Assembly (NCBI RefSeq): GCF_001427585.1
Contig: NZ_LMGY01000003.1
Span: 62,001 to 126,000, forward strand
DNA length: 64,000 nucleotides
Reading direction: 5' to 3'
Origin: Pseudoxanthomonas sp. Root630
GTDB lineage: Bacteria; Pseudomonadota; Gammaproteobacteria; Xanthomonadales; Xanthomonadaceae
Shown here: positions 23,214 to 32,165 of the stretch, in pieces
Layout: each line of letters starts with the position of its first letter
Numbering within the stretch: position 1 is the stretch's first letter
Notes under the pieces: model-generated
Database searches by the model: none
What the model was told of the DNA's origin: nothing
Seen by the model: only the letters and a program-made list of their open reading frames with translations
Made by a program: the position numbers and the translations under genes

Positions 23214-24185
23214 TCAGGGCCCGACTTTCAGCGTCCGGGCCTTCTCGGCATGCTCGTCCAGCGACGCCATGGTCTCGGCACGGATGCGCTCCTCCTCTGC
23301 CGCGAGTGCGTGCACTGCGCCGATCAGGCGGTTGTACTCCGTCACCTCGGCGTCCGTCTGGAACATCAGCGCGTCGCCCTCCACCCGTGCGCTGTGGACG
23401 CGCCCGGCCATGAACTCGGTGACCGCCAGGGCCGCGTCGAACATCTGTCGCTGGTTGGTCAGTGCACGCGCGTTGCGTGCGTAGGTCTTCTTGCGCTGGG
23501 CCTCGAAGCCACGCGCGAAGGCCGCGAATCCGCGCGCGTCCTTCAGTCCCATGATCTCGGCCTCGAACGCCGCAAGCCGTGCGCTGCTCGCCGCGTCGTA
23601 CTCGCGCAGGCCCGCTTGCGCCTGCTCCAGCGCAGCGCGATTCCGCGCGATGCCTTCCCGCGAGGTCAACCGTTGCGGCGACAGCACCTGCTCCAGTTGC
23701 AGGCCTGCGAGCGTTTGCATGTAGGCGATGTCCGCGGCGCTGGCCTGGCGCTGGAACTTGGTCATGATCGCGGCGGCGCGCTGCAACAACGTTCCTTCAT
23801 CCGCTGGCGGCGCTTCGATGGGCGCATCTGCAGTCGGCTGGCCATTCAGCGAGGCCTTGCGTGCTTCGTAGGCGACCTGCATTTCCCGCAGTGCCGCTTC
23901 GTCGGCCTTCCGGTTGCGCTCGACCTTGGCGCCGACCTGGATCAGGCCGGCGATCATGGCAATCACGAGCGCGCCGGCGACAACGGAAATGCCCGCCGGC
24001 CATGCCCAGCGGCGCCAGCCGGTTCTCGGCGGGGATGTCTTGAATGATCGGGAAGGCTGGTTGAAAACGAGTTTGCCGAAATCGGGGGGCGACAGCGGCA
24101 CGGGCGGCGGCGCTCCGCAATGCGGGCACGCGCCCGTCACTTCGCTCCTGTCGCGTCCGCAGACGACGCAAGCGTTCGATGGCAT
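23214..24185 (-). CDS. Zinc-ribbon, single-pass membrane protein of unknown function
   Basis: 323 residues in three parts. The N-terminus has two Cys pairs (ACVVCGRD and CPHCGAPP), a zinc-ribbon of rubredoxin-like spacing. Residues about 65-88 form one membrane helix (AGISVVAGALVIAMIAGLI). The remaining 230 residues are charged and helical, probably a coiled coil (ALREMQVAYEARKASL; RAALEQAQAGLREYD). The layout suggests a cytoplasmic ribbon and a periplasmic helical domain, or the reverse. No family name can be given. Confidence 0.7.
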   Translation of the reverse strand: MPSNACVVCGRDRSEVTGACPHCGAPPPVPLSPPDFGKLVFNQPSRSFKTSPPRTGWRRWAWPAGISVVAGALVIAMIAGLIQVGAKVERNRKADEAALREMQVAYEARKASLNGQPTADAPIEAPPADEGTLLQRAAAIMTKFQRQASAADIAYMQTLAGLQLEQVLSPQRLTSREGIARNRAALEQAQAGLREYDAASSARLAAFEAEIMGLKDARGFAAFARGFEAQRKKTYARNARALTNQRQMFDAALAVTEFMAGRVHSARVEGDALMFQTDAEVTEYNRLIGAVHALAAEEERIRAETMASLDEHAEKARTLKVGP

Positions 24186-24250
24186 CCCTGTGGTCCCCTG
24201 GTTCCCCGCGTCGATGCTACTTCAATCCGAGCGCGCGCAAAGCAGACGGG

Positions 24251-24284
24251 CAAAAAAAACGGGGCCACCTTTCGGTAGCCCCGG
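24251..24284 (-). terminator. Terminator after tRNA-Glu
   Basis: On the minus strand CGGGGCTACC pairs with GGTGGCCCCG around a GAAA tetraloop and is followed by eight T. It lies 15 bases beyond the tRNA-Glu CCA end and closes the two-tRNA transcript. Confidence 0.9.
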
Positions 24285-24298
24285 ATACTTCGCAAAGT

Positions 24299-24374
24299 TG
24301 GCGTCCCCACGGGGATTCGAACCCCGGTCGCTACCGTGAAAGGGTAATGTCCTAGGCCTCTAGACGATGGGGAC
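24299..24374 (-). tRNA. tRNA-Glu (anticodon TTC)
   Basis: 76 bases including encoded CCA. Acceptor arms GTCCCCA / TGGGGAC pair fully; the D arm contains TCTAGAGGCCTAGG; the anticodon loop CTTTCAC holds TTC; the T arm is CCGGGGTTCGAATCCCCG. The identity follows from the anticodon and from close likeness to proteobacterial tRNA-Glu. Confidence 0.96.
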
Positions 24375-24426
24375 ACACGAAAAGTTTCGCCAGATTTTCA
24401 TCCCGGACGGCCTATTGTCCGGAAAT

Positions 24427-24502
24427 TGGTGGAGCCAGGCGGGATCGAACCGCCGACCTCCTGCATGCCATGCAGGCGCTCTCCCAGCTGAGCTATGGCC
24501 CC
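24427..24502 (-). tRNA. tRNA-Ala (anticodon GGC)
   Basis: 76 bases including encoded CCA. It begins GGGGCCATAGCTCAGCTGGG, carries the anticodon loop ATGGCAT on the stem CCTGC / GCAGG, and has a T arm CGGCGGTTCGATCCCGCC. The G3-equivalent acceptor region and anticodon give tRNA-Ala. It is the first gene of a transcript that continues into tRNA-Glu 52 bases later. Confidence 0.96.
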
Positions 24503-24521
24503 ACGTGCTGGCAGGAGCGGA

Positions 24522-24550
24522 ATAATAGCCAGCCTCCTTCCGATGCGCAA
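24522..24550 (-). promoter_or_regulatory. Promoter of the tRNA-Ala/tRNA-Glu transcript
   Basis: On the minus strand TTGCGC and TATTAT are separated by exactly 17 bases, and the TATTAT ends 20 bases before the first base of tRNA-Ala. This is a near-consensus sigma-70 promoter at a distance usual for stable RNA genes. Confidence 0.75.
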
Positions 24551-24639
24551 GCTTTCATCACCAAAAATTTCACAACTGGCGAACGCTCCCGCATGCAGGT
24601 GAAATACGACGTTCAAGAAGACGGGACCACGCAAGGCGC

Positions 24640-25371
24640 ATGATCGGTTTGTCGGTGAAGGAGTGGGCGGCGTGGGCGCCGGGTCTGGTGGACCAGGCGG
24701 CATGGTCCGCGTGGGCGCAGGCGCCGTGGCTGCCGACGGGAGATGAAACGCCCGCGTTGTCCGAAGTGCCGGCCATGCAGCGCCGGCGGATCGAGCGGCT
24801 GGGGCGCATGGCGATCCAGACGGCGTTCTGGTGCCAGGGGGCGGAAGAAGGCGGTGTGCCGATGGTCTTCGCATCCCGGCACGGCGATGTCGCGCGCTCC
24901 ATGGAATTGCTGGAGGCCCTGGTGGCGGGCGACTCGCCGTCGCCGACGACCTTCGGCCTGTCGGTGCACAACGCCATCGCGGCCCTGTATTCCATCCTGC
25001 GGGGCGAGCGCGGCAATTACGTGGCGACGGCGGGTGGCATGGCCACCGTCGAGACCGCGTTCATCGAAGCGGCGGCGCTGCTCGCCGATGGCGCACCCGA
25101 GGTGTTGCTGGTCGTTTACGACGCGCCGTTGCCGCCGGTCTATGCCGGCTTTGCGGACGAACCGGACGCGGGGTTCGCGTGGTGCTGGCGACTGGTGGCT
25201 ACCGATCCCGCCTTTCCGACCCTGCGGTTGGCCTGGGCTGCGGACGAGGGCGATGACACGCCGGCTCCGCTTCCCCATGGATTGGACATGCTGCGATTCC
25301 TGCTGGCACGCGAGCCGCGCCTGACATGGTGCGGCGACGGTGTGCGCTGGCAATGGCGACGCGATGCGTGA
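24640..25371 (+). CDS. Beta-ketoacyl synthase chain-length-factor-like protein (aryl polyene cluster)
   Basis: 243 residues, first gene of the pigment cluster. It resembles the N-terminal half of a ketosynthase (PAMQRRRIERLGRMAIQTAFWC; GDSPSPTTFGLSVHNAIAALYSI) but the position of the active-site Cys reads as Ala or Gly (NYVATAGGMATVETAF), as in chain-length factors, and the His-containing C-terminal half is missing. In aryl polyene clusters such a subunit pairs with a full ketosynthase and sets chain length. No clear ribosome-binding site. Confidence 0.8.
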   Translation: MIGLSVKEWAAWAPGLVDQAAWSAWAQAPWLPTGDETPALSEVPAMQRRRIERLGRMAIQTAFWCQGAEEGGVPMVFASRHGDVARSMELLEALVAGDSPSPTTFGLSVHNAIAALYSILRGERGNYVATAGGMATVETAFIEAAALLADGAPEVLLVVYDAPLPPVYAGFADEPDAGFAWCWRLVATDPAFPTLRLAWAADEGDDTPAPLPHGLDMLRFLLAREPRLTWCGDGVRWQWRRDA

Positions 25372-26161
25372 GCGACTGGACCATGCATGGCGGGTGGCAG
25401 GCACGGGCCTGAGCTTCCTTGCGTTCGGCGTGGGTGGCCTGATCCTGGGCGTGCTGGTGCTTCCGCCCCTGCTGTGGCTGGTGCGCGACCCGGTGCGCCG
25501 TCGCCGCTGGTCCCGCCGCATCGTGCAGCGCAGCTTCGCCGCCCACGTCGAACTGATGCGACAGTTGGGCGTCATGACCTACGAGATACGTGGGCGCGAG
25601 CGGCTGGCGCGCGACGGGCTTCTGGTACTTGCCAATCACCCTACGCTGATCGATGTCGTCCTGTTGGTGTCGCTGCTGCCGAATGCCGATTGCGTGGTGA
25701 AGTCGGCGGTGGCGCGCAATCCGTTCATGCGGGGGCCGGTTCGGGCCGCAGGTTACGTGTCCAACGACGACGGTGCAGGGCTGGTCGAGGACTGCATCGC
25801 CGCGGTGCGGGCGGGCGGAACGCTGGTGATCTTTCCCGAGGGCACGCGGACCACGCCGGGGCAGCCCCTCAAGCTCCAGCGCGGCGCCGCGAACATCGCG
25901 GTGCGCGGAGCCCTGGACGTCACGCCGGTGCGTATCAGCTGCACACCGCTGACGCTGGGGAAAGGGGAGAAGTGGTATCGTGTGCCGCCGATGCGGTTCC
26001 ATATGGTGATCGATGTTCAGGGAGACCTGTCGATCGCCCCGTTCCTGAACGGAACGGAGGGGGGGGATCCGTCGGCGGGGGGAGAGGCGCTGGCAGCCCG
26101 GCGACTCACGGACTATCTGGCCAACTATTTTGCGGGAGATCCATCGCGTGCAGGCACTTGA
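25364..26161 (+). CDS. Lysophospholipid (1-acylglycerol-3-phosphate-type) acyltransferase
   Basis: 265 residues. One or two N-terminal hydrophobic segments, then the PlsC motifs NHPTLIDVV (HX4D) and FPEGTRTTPG. It overlaps the preceding gene by eight bases. In aryl polyene clusters acyltransferases are thought to move the polyene acyl chain to a lipid anchor in the inner membrane. The acceptor is not known from sequence. Confidence 0.88.
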   Translation: MRERLDHAWRVAGTGLSFLAFGVGGLILGVLVLPPLLWLVRDPVRRRRWSRRIVQRSFAAHVELMRQLGVMTYEIRGRERLARDGLLVLANHPTLIDVVLLVSLLPNADCVVKSAVARNPFMRGPVRAAGYVSNDDGAGLVEDCIAAVRAGGTLVIFPEGTRTTPGQPLKLQRGAANIAVRGALDVTPVRISCTPLTLGKGEKWYRVPPMRFHMVIDVQGDLSIAPFLNGTEGGDPSAGGEALAARRLTDYLANYFAGDPSRAGT

Positions 26162-26408
26162 GCACGAGATCAAGGAATTGATCATTTCATCGTTGTCGCT
26201 GGAAGACATCACCCCGGACGACATCGATACCACCGCGCCGCTGTTCGTGGAGGGCCTGGGCCTGGATTCGATCGACGCCCTCGAACTGGGACTGGCGCTG
26301 CAGAAGCGCTATGGGGTCAGCCTGTCGGCCGACTCGCAGGAGACCCGCCGGCATTTCGCCAGCGTGCGGGCACTGGCGGATTTCGTCGTTGCCCAAGGCA
26401 AGGCCTGA
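26148..26408 (+). CDS. Acyl carrier protein 1 of the aryl polyene cluster
   Basis: 86 residues from GTG (GGGAG about nine bases upstream); a TTG six codons earlier is an alternative. The phosphopantetheine attachment site is the Ser of GLGLDSIDALELG, followed by the usual acidic helix. The polyene is built on such a carrier. It overlaps the acyltransferase gene by 14 bases. Confidence 0.9.
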   Translation: MQALEHEIKELIISSLSLEDITPDDIDTTAPLFVEGLGLDSIDALELGLALQKRYGVSLSADSQETRRHFASVRALADFVVAQGKA

Positions 26409-26428
26409 GCGGCGGCAGGACTGGCAAG

Positions 26429-26683
26429 ATGACCAAGAACGAACTTTTTGAACGGATCGTCACGATCCTGCACGACAGCTTCGAGATCGAACCGGCGCGG
26501 ATCACGCCCGAGGCGAGGCTCTACGACGACCTGGACATCGACAGCATCGATGCGGTCGACCTGATCGTGCAACTCAAGCCTCTGCTGGGACGGAACCTCC
26601 AGCCGGATGCGTTCAAGTCGGTGCGCACGGTGCAGGACATCGTGGACGTGCTGTATGGACTGATCCGCGACGAAGCCGCCTGA
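26429..26683 (+). CDS. Acyl carrier protein 2 of the aryl polyene cluster
   Basis: 84 residues with the carrier signature DLDIDSIDAVDLIVQL (attachment Ser in DSIDAV). Two separate carriers are typical of aryl polyene clusters, where one is thought to hold the aromatic starter and the other the growing chain; which is which cannot be read here. In Xanthomonas the single-letter name xanC is used for a cluster ACP. Confidence 0.92.
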   Translation: MTKNELFERIVTILHDSFEIEPARITPEARLYDDLDIDSIDAVDLIVQLKPLLGRNLQPDAFKSVRTVQDIVDVLYGLIRDEAA

Positions 26684-26696
26684 CGCAGGCCGCCCC

Positions 26697-27248
26697 GTGT
26701 CCCGGATAGGCGCGGCCATCTTCGTGGTGCTGTCGGTGGCGTACCCCCTGGTGGTGTACTGGGCCATGGGCCGTTTCGAGCCCCGCTGGCTGGCGGTACT
26801 GCTGCTCGCGCTCGCACTGCTGCGCGCGGTCGCGACGCGGCAGGCCGTGTGGCTTGTGGCCGCGGCAGGCGCGGCGCTGCTCGCCCTGCTGGCCACGGTC
26901 TCCAACGCGGCGCTTCCGCTGAAACTGTATCCCGCACTCGTCAACGCGGTGATGCTGGCCGTGTTCGCCACGAGCCTGGCTTTTCCGCCGTCGGCGGTGG
27001 AGCGCATCGCCCGCATGACCGAGCCGGACCTGCCGCCTTCCGGTGTCGCCTATACGCGGCGGGTGACCCAGGTGTGGTGCGTGTTCTTCGTCTTCAACGG
27101 CGCGCTGGCGGTCGCAACCGCGCTGTGGATGTCCGACCGGGCATGGGCGCTGTACAACGGTCTGATCGCCTACGTGCTGATCGGTGCGTTGTTCAGCGTG
27201 GAATGGCTGGTACGCCGCCGTGTACGGGCGAGGCATTCGCATGGCTGA
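26697..27248 (+). CDS. Aryl polyene cluster membrane protein (COG4648-like)
   Basis: 183 residues from GTG with about six hydrophobic segments (for example AAIFVVLSVAYPLVVYWAMG and WLAVLLLALALLRAVA). The pattern of a small multi-pass protein between the carriers and the AMP ligase is constant in xanthomonadin clusters. Its end overlaps the start of the ligase gene by eight bases. Function is unknown; a role in positioning the synthase at the membrane is a guess. Confidence 0.75.
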   Translation: MSRIGAAIFVVLSVAYPLVVYWAMGRFEPRWLAVLLLALALLRAVATRQAVWLVAAAGAALLALLATVSNAALPLKLYPALVNAVMLAVFATSLAFPPSAVERIARMTEPDLPPSGVAYTRRVTQVWCVFFVFNGALAVATALWMSDRAWALYNGLIAYVLIGALFSVEWLVRRRVRARHSHG

Positions 27249-28921
27249 GTGGCGCCCGCTCGCCGACGTTGCGCTGCAGCCGTTGCCTGGGCGCACCTTC
27301 GCGCGCAGCGGCGGGAGCGTGGTCGACCACGCTGCGTTCCATCGCGAGTTCCTGCGCTGGCATGCGGCGTTCCGCGCGCTGCCGGGCACGACGTTCGCGC
27401 TTCATTTCGATGACGCCACACGCTTCGCCTCGGCCCTGTTCGGTGCCTGGCACGCCGGTAAGACGGTCGTTCTGCCGGGTGACGCGTTGCCTGGCACGCA
27501 AGCGCGGTCTGCAGTCGCGCGTGGACGGGTTTGCGGGCGACTGGCCCGGCGCGTCCGCCATTTGCGGAATCGACGCCGATGGCGGGGTGCTCGTGCCCCT
27601 GGACCCGGCATCGACCCGGCTGGTGGTGTTCACCTCCGGCAGTACGGGTGAGCCGGCCGCGATCGAGAAGCACCTGCGCCAGCTCGATGCCGAAGTGCGG
27701 GCGCTGGAATCCGCGCTCGGCGCAGGGCTGGATGACGTCGCGATCCATGGCACCGTCTCGCACCAGCACATCTATGGCCTGCTGTTCCGCGTGCTGTGGC
27801 CGCTGGCGGCCGGGCGCGCGATCGTGCCGCGCGCCTTCTTCCCCGAGGACCTGCTCGCGGCGATGGAGGGCCACGACGCGGTGCTCGTCGCCAGTCCGGC
27901 CCACCTGAAGCGCCTGCCGGCACAACTGGACTGGCCGTCGTTGCATGGTCGCCTGCGTGCCGTGTTTTCGTCCGGGGGCGCACTGCCTGCCGAGGCCGCC
28001 CATGACGTCGCCCGCTTGCTCGGCGTACCGCCGACGGAAATCCTGGGCAGCAGCGAGACCGGAGGCATCGCCTGGCGCCGCTGGGACCAGGAGCAGCCCG
28101 CCTGGCAGCCGCTGCCTGGGGTGGAATGGCAGCTCACGGACGGCGTACTGGACGTGCGTTCGCCGCACCTGGCCGAACAGGCCTGGTGGCGCAGTCAGGA
28201 TCGTGCCGAGGCCGATGGCGCGGGCGGCTTCCGTCTGCTCGGTCGCGCCGATCGCATCGTGAAGGTGGAAGAACGGCGGGTCTCGCTGGATGCGCTCGAG
28301 CGGCAGATCCAGGCCCATCCGGCCGTCCGCGAGGCCCGCGTGCTGTTGCTCGGCGGGAGTCGCAGTGCGTTGGCGGCGGTGGTCGTGGTCGATGCGAGCG
28401 TTCCGCTTCCCGACGATGCGACGGGCCGTCGAGCACTGGCGAACACGCTGTCGCGTCACCTCGCCGGTGCGCAGGATGCGGTGACGCGTCCGCGACGATG
28501 GCGTTTCGTGGCCGCGCTGCCGACGAATGCGCAAGGCAAGGTGACCGAGGCGGCGCTGACCGCGCTGTTCCGTCCCGAACGTCCCGAGGCGCGCTGGACG
28601 CTGCGCGAGCCTGCGCGTGCGCAGGTGGAATTGCCGCTGGATGCATCGCTGGCGGTCTTCGAAGGCCACTTCACCCAGGCGGCGATCCTGCCGGGGGTCG
28701 CACAGCTGGACTGGGCCGTGCAGTTGGCGCGCGAGGCGTTCCCGTTGCCACCGCGGTTCCTTCGCATGGAGGCGCTGAAGTTCCAGCGCGTCGCACGGCC
28801 TGGCGACCTGATCCACCTGGACCTGGAATGGCAGGCCGAGCGCAGCACGCTGGTGTTCCGTTACACCTCGGAGCACGGTCCGCATGCCAGCGGGCGCGTG
28901 GTGTTCGCCGATGGGGAATGA
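27241..28921 (+). pseudogene. AMP ligase-dehydratase fusion with an apparent frameshift
   Basis: Starts MAEWRPLADVALQP at 27241. Family-like sequence runs in this frame to LPGDALPGT (27498) and resumes one base later in another frame as KRGLQSRVDGFAGDWPGA, continuing to 28921. Removing one base near 27499 gives a protein of about 559 residues: an acyl-adenylate ligase (FTSGSTGEP, SSETGGIAWR, GRADRIVKVEERRVSL) and a C-terminal hot-dog domain (FEGHFTQAAILPGVAQLDW) as in FabA/FabZ-like dehydratases. In xanthomonads the homologue activates 3-hydroxybenzoate as pigment starter. The break could be a true mutation or a sequencing error; all else in the cluster is intact. Confidence 0.8.
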
Positions 28922-28925
28922 AGCC

Positions 28926-29690
28926 ATGGCTGCAGCGAACGGTTTCCGTCCGCTCGTGGTGATCCCGGTCTACGACCACGAACACGCCATCGCGACGATG
29001 GTGGACGGCGTACGTGCGTCCGGCGCGCCGTGCCTGCTGGTCGATGATGGCTCGGGTGAATCCTGCGCGCGAGCGCTGGAACGCCTGGCCGCGTCGCATG
29101 CGCCGGACGTGAAGCTCCTGAGGCTGTCGGTGAACCAGGGCAAGGGCGGGGCCGTGCTGGCGGGGTTCCGCGAGGCAGGCAGGGCGGGCTACACGCACGT
29201 GCTGCAGATCGACGCCGATGGCCAGCACGATCCACGCGACATCCCGGGCTTCCTCGAGGAAGCGCGCCTGCACCCGGCCGCGATCATCTGTGGCGTCCCG
29301 CTGTACGACGCGAGCGTGCCGAAGGGACGGCTCTATGGCCGTTACCTGACTCACGTGTGGGTCTGGATCAACACGCTGTCGTTCACGATCCGCGACTCGA
29401 TGTGCGGCTTCCGTGTCTACCCGCTTCCGCCGGTGTTGCGCCTGATCGACGAAGAAACCATCGGCCGACGGATGGATTTCGATGTGGAAGTGTTGGTGCG
29501 GCTGTTCTGGCGCGCCATCGAGGTGCGCAACCGCCCCACGCGGGTGACATACCCGCTGGATGGCGTATCCCACTTCGATGTCTGGCGCGACAACGTGCGG
29601 ATCAGCCGCATGCACACACGCCTGTTCTTCGGCATGGTCTGGCGGTTACCGCGCCTGCTGGCGCGCAAGCGGGCGGGTGCGCGCGCGTGA
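28926..29690 (+). CDS. Family 2 glycosyltransferase (aryl polyene cluster)
   Basis: 254 residues, GT-A fold: VVIPVYDHE at the start, VDDGSG, then HVLQIDADGQHDP carrying the DxD metal site and TIRDSMCGFRVYP. It resembles dolichyl-phosphate-mannose-synthase-like transferases without a membrane tail. In aryl polyene clusters such an enzyme probably decorates or links the polyene lipid head. The ATG with GGGGAATG upstream is chosen; an ATG five codons earlier is possible. Four-base overlap with the next gene. Confidence 0.9.
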   Translation: MAAANGFRPLVVIPVYDHEHAIATMVDGVRASGAPCLLVDDGSGESCARALERLAASHAPDVKLLRLSVNQGKGGAVLAGFREAGRAGYTHVLQIDADGQHDPRDIPGFLEEARLHPAAIICGVPLYDASVPKGRLYGRYLTHVWVWINTLSFTIRDSMCGFRVYPLPPVLRLIDEETIGRRMDFDVEVLVRLFWRAIEVRNRPTRVTYPLDGVSHFDVWRDNVRISRMHTRLFFGMVWRLPRLLARKRAGARA

Positions 29691-30631
29691 GTGATCGTTC
29701 CCACCACTGGGCCGACATCGGCGAATCCACCTCCGTGCGCGGCATCCTGCTGCTGTGCGCGGTGCACCGCTGGCTGGGGCGCTGGCCGTTCCGCGTCTGC
29801 GTGTATCCCGTCGTGTTCGTGCACTGGCTGACCAATGGCACGGCGCGCCGCGCCTCCCGCCAGTACCTGGCGCGCCTGCACGGCCATCTCGGCGTGCCGC
29901 CGCGGCGCCCGGGTACGTTCCAGAGCCTGCGGCACTTCGCGGTATTCGCCGAAACGCTGTTGGACAAGATACTGGCGCTTGGCCAGCGCTACCCCGTCGC
30001 CAAGGTCACGATGGAACGCCAGGGTGTGTTGGCACGGGTGAAGGCGGGCGAGGGCGGGCTGCTGGTGACGGCGCACCTGGGTTGCCTGGAACTGTGCCAG
30101 GTGATGGCCGACCAGGTGCCGGGTTTCCGCTTGACGGCGCTGGTGCATACCGCGCACGCCGAACGTTTCAACCGGCTGATCCGCCGCCTGGACGCCGGCA
30201 GCCGCGTCGAACTGCTGCAGGTGACCGACCTGGGGCCGGCCGATGCGGTGAAACTCGCCGAGCGCGTGGCGCGCGGTGAGTTCGTCGCCATTGCCGGCGA
30301 CCGCGTGCCGTTGCGCGGCGGACGTTCGGTGAAAGCGATGTTCCTGGGGCATGAGGCCCCGTTCCCGATCGGCGCCTACGTGCTGGGCGCCGCGCTGCGC
30401 TGTCCGGTGTTCACCATGGCCTGCACCCATGCGGGCGAGGGTTACCGCGTCCGTTTCGAGGCTTTCGCAGAGCGGATCGAGCTGCCACGCGGATCGCGCG
30501 ACGAGGCGCTGGCACGCTACGCTGCGCAGTTCGCGGCATGGATGGAACGGCAGGTCCGCGATTCGCCGTACGACTGGTTCAACTTCTACCCCTTTTGGGA
30601 TCAGGTAACGCATGACGCCCGCCATGAATGA
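29687..30631 (+). CDS. LpxL/HtrB-like acyltransferase (aryl polyene cluster)
   Basis: 314 residues from GTG overlapping the previous stop. The family pattern of lipid A-type acyltransferases is visible: LVTAHLGCLELCQVMAD (HX4E region), VAIAGDRVPLRGGRSVKAMFLG and the C-terminal SPYDWFNFYPFWDQ. One hydrophobic N-terminal segment. Likely attaches the polyene acyl chain to a lipid carrier; the substrate is inferred from cluster membership. Confidence 0.88.
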   Translation: MSDRSHHWADIGESTSVRGILLLCAVHRWLGRWPFRVCVYPVVFVHWLTNGTARRASRQYLARLHGHLGVPPRRPGTFQSLRHFAVFAETLLDKILALGQRYPVAKVTMERQGVLARVKAGEGGLLVTAHLGCLELCQVMADQVPGFRLTALVHTAHAERFNRLIRRLDAGSRVELLQVTDLGPADAVKLAERVARGEFVAIAGDRVPLRGGRSVKAMFLGHEAPFPIGAYVLGAALRCPVFTMACTHAGEGYRVRFEAFAERIELPRGSRDEALARYAAQFAAWMERQVRDSPYDWFNFYPFWDQVTHDARHE

Positions 30632-32165
30632 ATCCGCCGCGCCCGTCTTCGGGGACGCGCCCCTGCGCATCGAGGACGTGGTCGCGCTTTCGAAGCGTCG
30701 CGTGCCGGCCGTGTTGTCGCGCGAGCCCGCGTTCCGCGCGCGCATCGCCAAGGGGGCCGACTTCCTCGACCGCCTGCTGCACGAGGAAGGCGTCATCTAC
30801 GGTGTCACCACCGGCTATGGCGACTCCTGCACGGTGAACATCCCGCCGGCGCTGGTCGCGGAGCTGCCGCATCATCTGTACACGTACCACGGCTGCGGAC
30901 TCGGCCGGTTCCTCGACGAAACCGAGACGCGCGCCGTGCTGGCCGCGCGCCTGGCGTCGCTGGTGCGCGGCATGTCCGGTGTCAGCCTGCCGCTGCTCGA
31001 GGGCCTGGAGGGGCTGCTGCGCCACGACGTGTTGCCGCTGATCCCGGCAGAAGGGTCGGTCGGCGCTAGTGGCGACCTGACGCCGCTTTCCTACGTCGCG
31101 GCCGTGCTGTGCGGCGAACGCGACGTGCTGCACGAAGGCCGCATCCGGCCGGCGGCAGAGGTCCTGGCCGAGATCGGCCAGGCGCCGCTGACGCTGCGGC
31201 CCAAGGAGGGTCTGGCGATCATGAACGGTACGGCGGTGATGACGGCGCTCGCGTGCCTGGCATTCGACCGTGCCGAGTACGTCTCGCGCCTGGCGACGCG
31301 CCTGACCGCCTTCAATGTGCTCGCCAGCAATGGCAACGCGCACCACTTCGACGCGGTGCTGTTCGCCGCCAAGCCGCACCCCGGCCAGTCGCGGGTCGCG
31401 CAACGCCTGCGCGAAGACCTGCACAGCGACCGTCCGCCGCGCAACGAGCAACGCTTGCAGGACCGCTACTCGCTGCGGTGCGCGCCGCATGTCATCGGTG
31501 TACTGGAAGACGCGCTGCCGTTCCTGCGCCAATTGATCGAGACCGAGCTCAACAGCGCCAACGACAATCCGCTGATCGATCCCGAGCGCGAGCAGATCCT
31601 GCATGGCGGCCATTTCTACGGTGGCCACATTGCGTTCGCGATGGATGCGTTGAAGAACACGGTCGCCAACGTCGCCGATCTGCTGGATCGCCAGCTCGCG
31701 CTGATCGTCGATGCGCGCTACAACCATGGCCTGCCAGCCAACCTGTCCGGCGCCACCGGGCCGCGCGCGGCGATCAACCATGGCTTGAAGGCGCTGCAGA
31801 TCAGCGTGTCGGCCTGGACGGCGGAAGCGCTGAAGCTGACGATGCCGGCCTCGGTGTTCTCTCGCTCCACCGAATGCCATAACCAGGACAAGGTCAGCAT
31901 GGGCACCATCGCCGCACGCGATTGCCTGCGCGTGCTCGAACTCACCGAACAGGTGGTCGCCGCCATGCTGATCGCCGCACGCCAGGCCGTGGGCCTGCGC
32001 CAGCGCGTTGGACTGCAATCGACCTTGGGCGAAGCGCCGGCCGCGATGTACGAAGACCTCTGCGCGCGCATCGCACTGGTCGAGGAAGACCGCGCACTCG
32101 ACGGCGAACTCCGCCAGCTGGTGACCGACATTCGCGCCGCCCGGTGGGATGTCTATGCCGGCTGA
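30612..32165 (+). CDS. Aromatic amino acid ammonia-lyase (HAL/PAL/TAL family)
   Basis: 517 residues. The self-forming MIO electrophile comes from the Ala-Ser-Gly in VGASGDLTPLSY near residue 155; YGVTTGYGDS and NSANDNPLID and the tail helix set are typical. In aryl polyene clusters this lyase may provide a cinnamate-like starter, while xanthomonads are reported to use 3-hydroxybenzoate from XanB2; its exact job in this pathway is not certain. It overlaps the acyltransferase gene by 20 bases. Confidence 0.9.
   Translation: MTPAMNESAAPVFGDAPLRIEDVVALSKRRVPAVLSREPAFRARIAKGADFLDRLLHEEGVIYGVTTGYGDSCTVNIPPALVAELPHHLYTYHGCGLGRFLDETETRAVLAARLASLVRGMSGVSLPLLEGLEGLLRHDVLPLIPAEGSVGASGDLTPLSYVAAVLCGERDVLHEGRIRPAAEVLAEIGQAPLTLRPKEGLAIMNGTAVMTALACLAFDRAEYVSRLATRLTAFNVLASNGNAHHFDAVLFAAKPHPGQSRVAQRLREDLHSDRPPRNEQRLQDRYSLRCAPHVIGVLEDALPFLRQLIETELNSANDNPLIDPEREQILHGGHFYGGHIAFAMDALKNTVANVADLLDRQLALIVDARYNHGLPANLSGATGPRAAINHGLKALQISVSAWTAEALKLTMPASVFSRSTECHNQDKVSMGTIAARDCLRVLELTEQVVAAMLIAARQAVGLRQRVGLQSTLGEAPAAMYEDLCARIALVEEDRALDGELRQLVTDIRAARWDVYAG

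Noticed and set aside
24299..24502. The two tRNA genes as an attachment site for the pigment cluster.
   Set aside because: Both tRNAs are intact and read away from the cluster, and no repeated tRNA 3' end is visible at the cluster's far side.
26429..26683. The second ACP as housekeeping AcpP.
   Set aside because: It is embedded between cluster genes, lacks the usual fabD-fabG-fabF context and differs from AcpP in its sequence around the attachment Ser.
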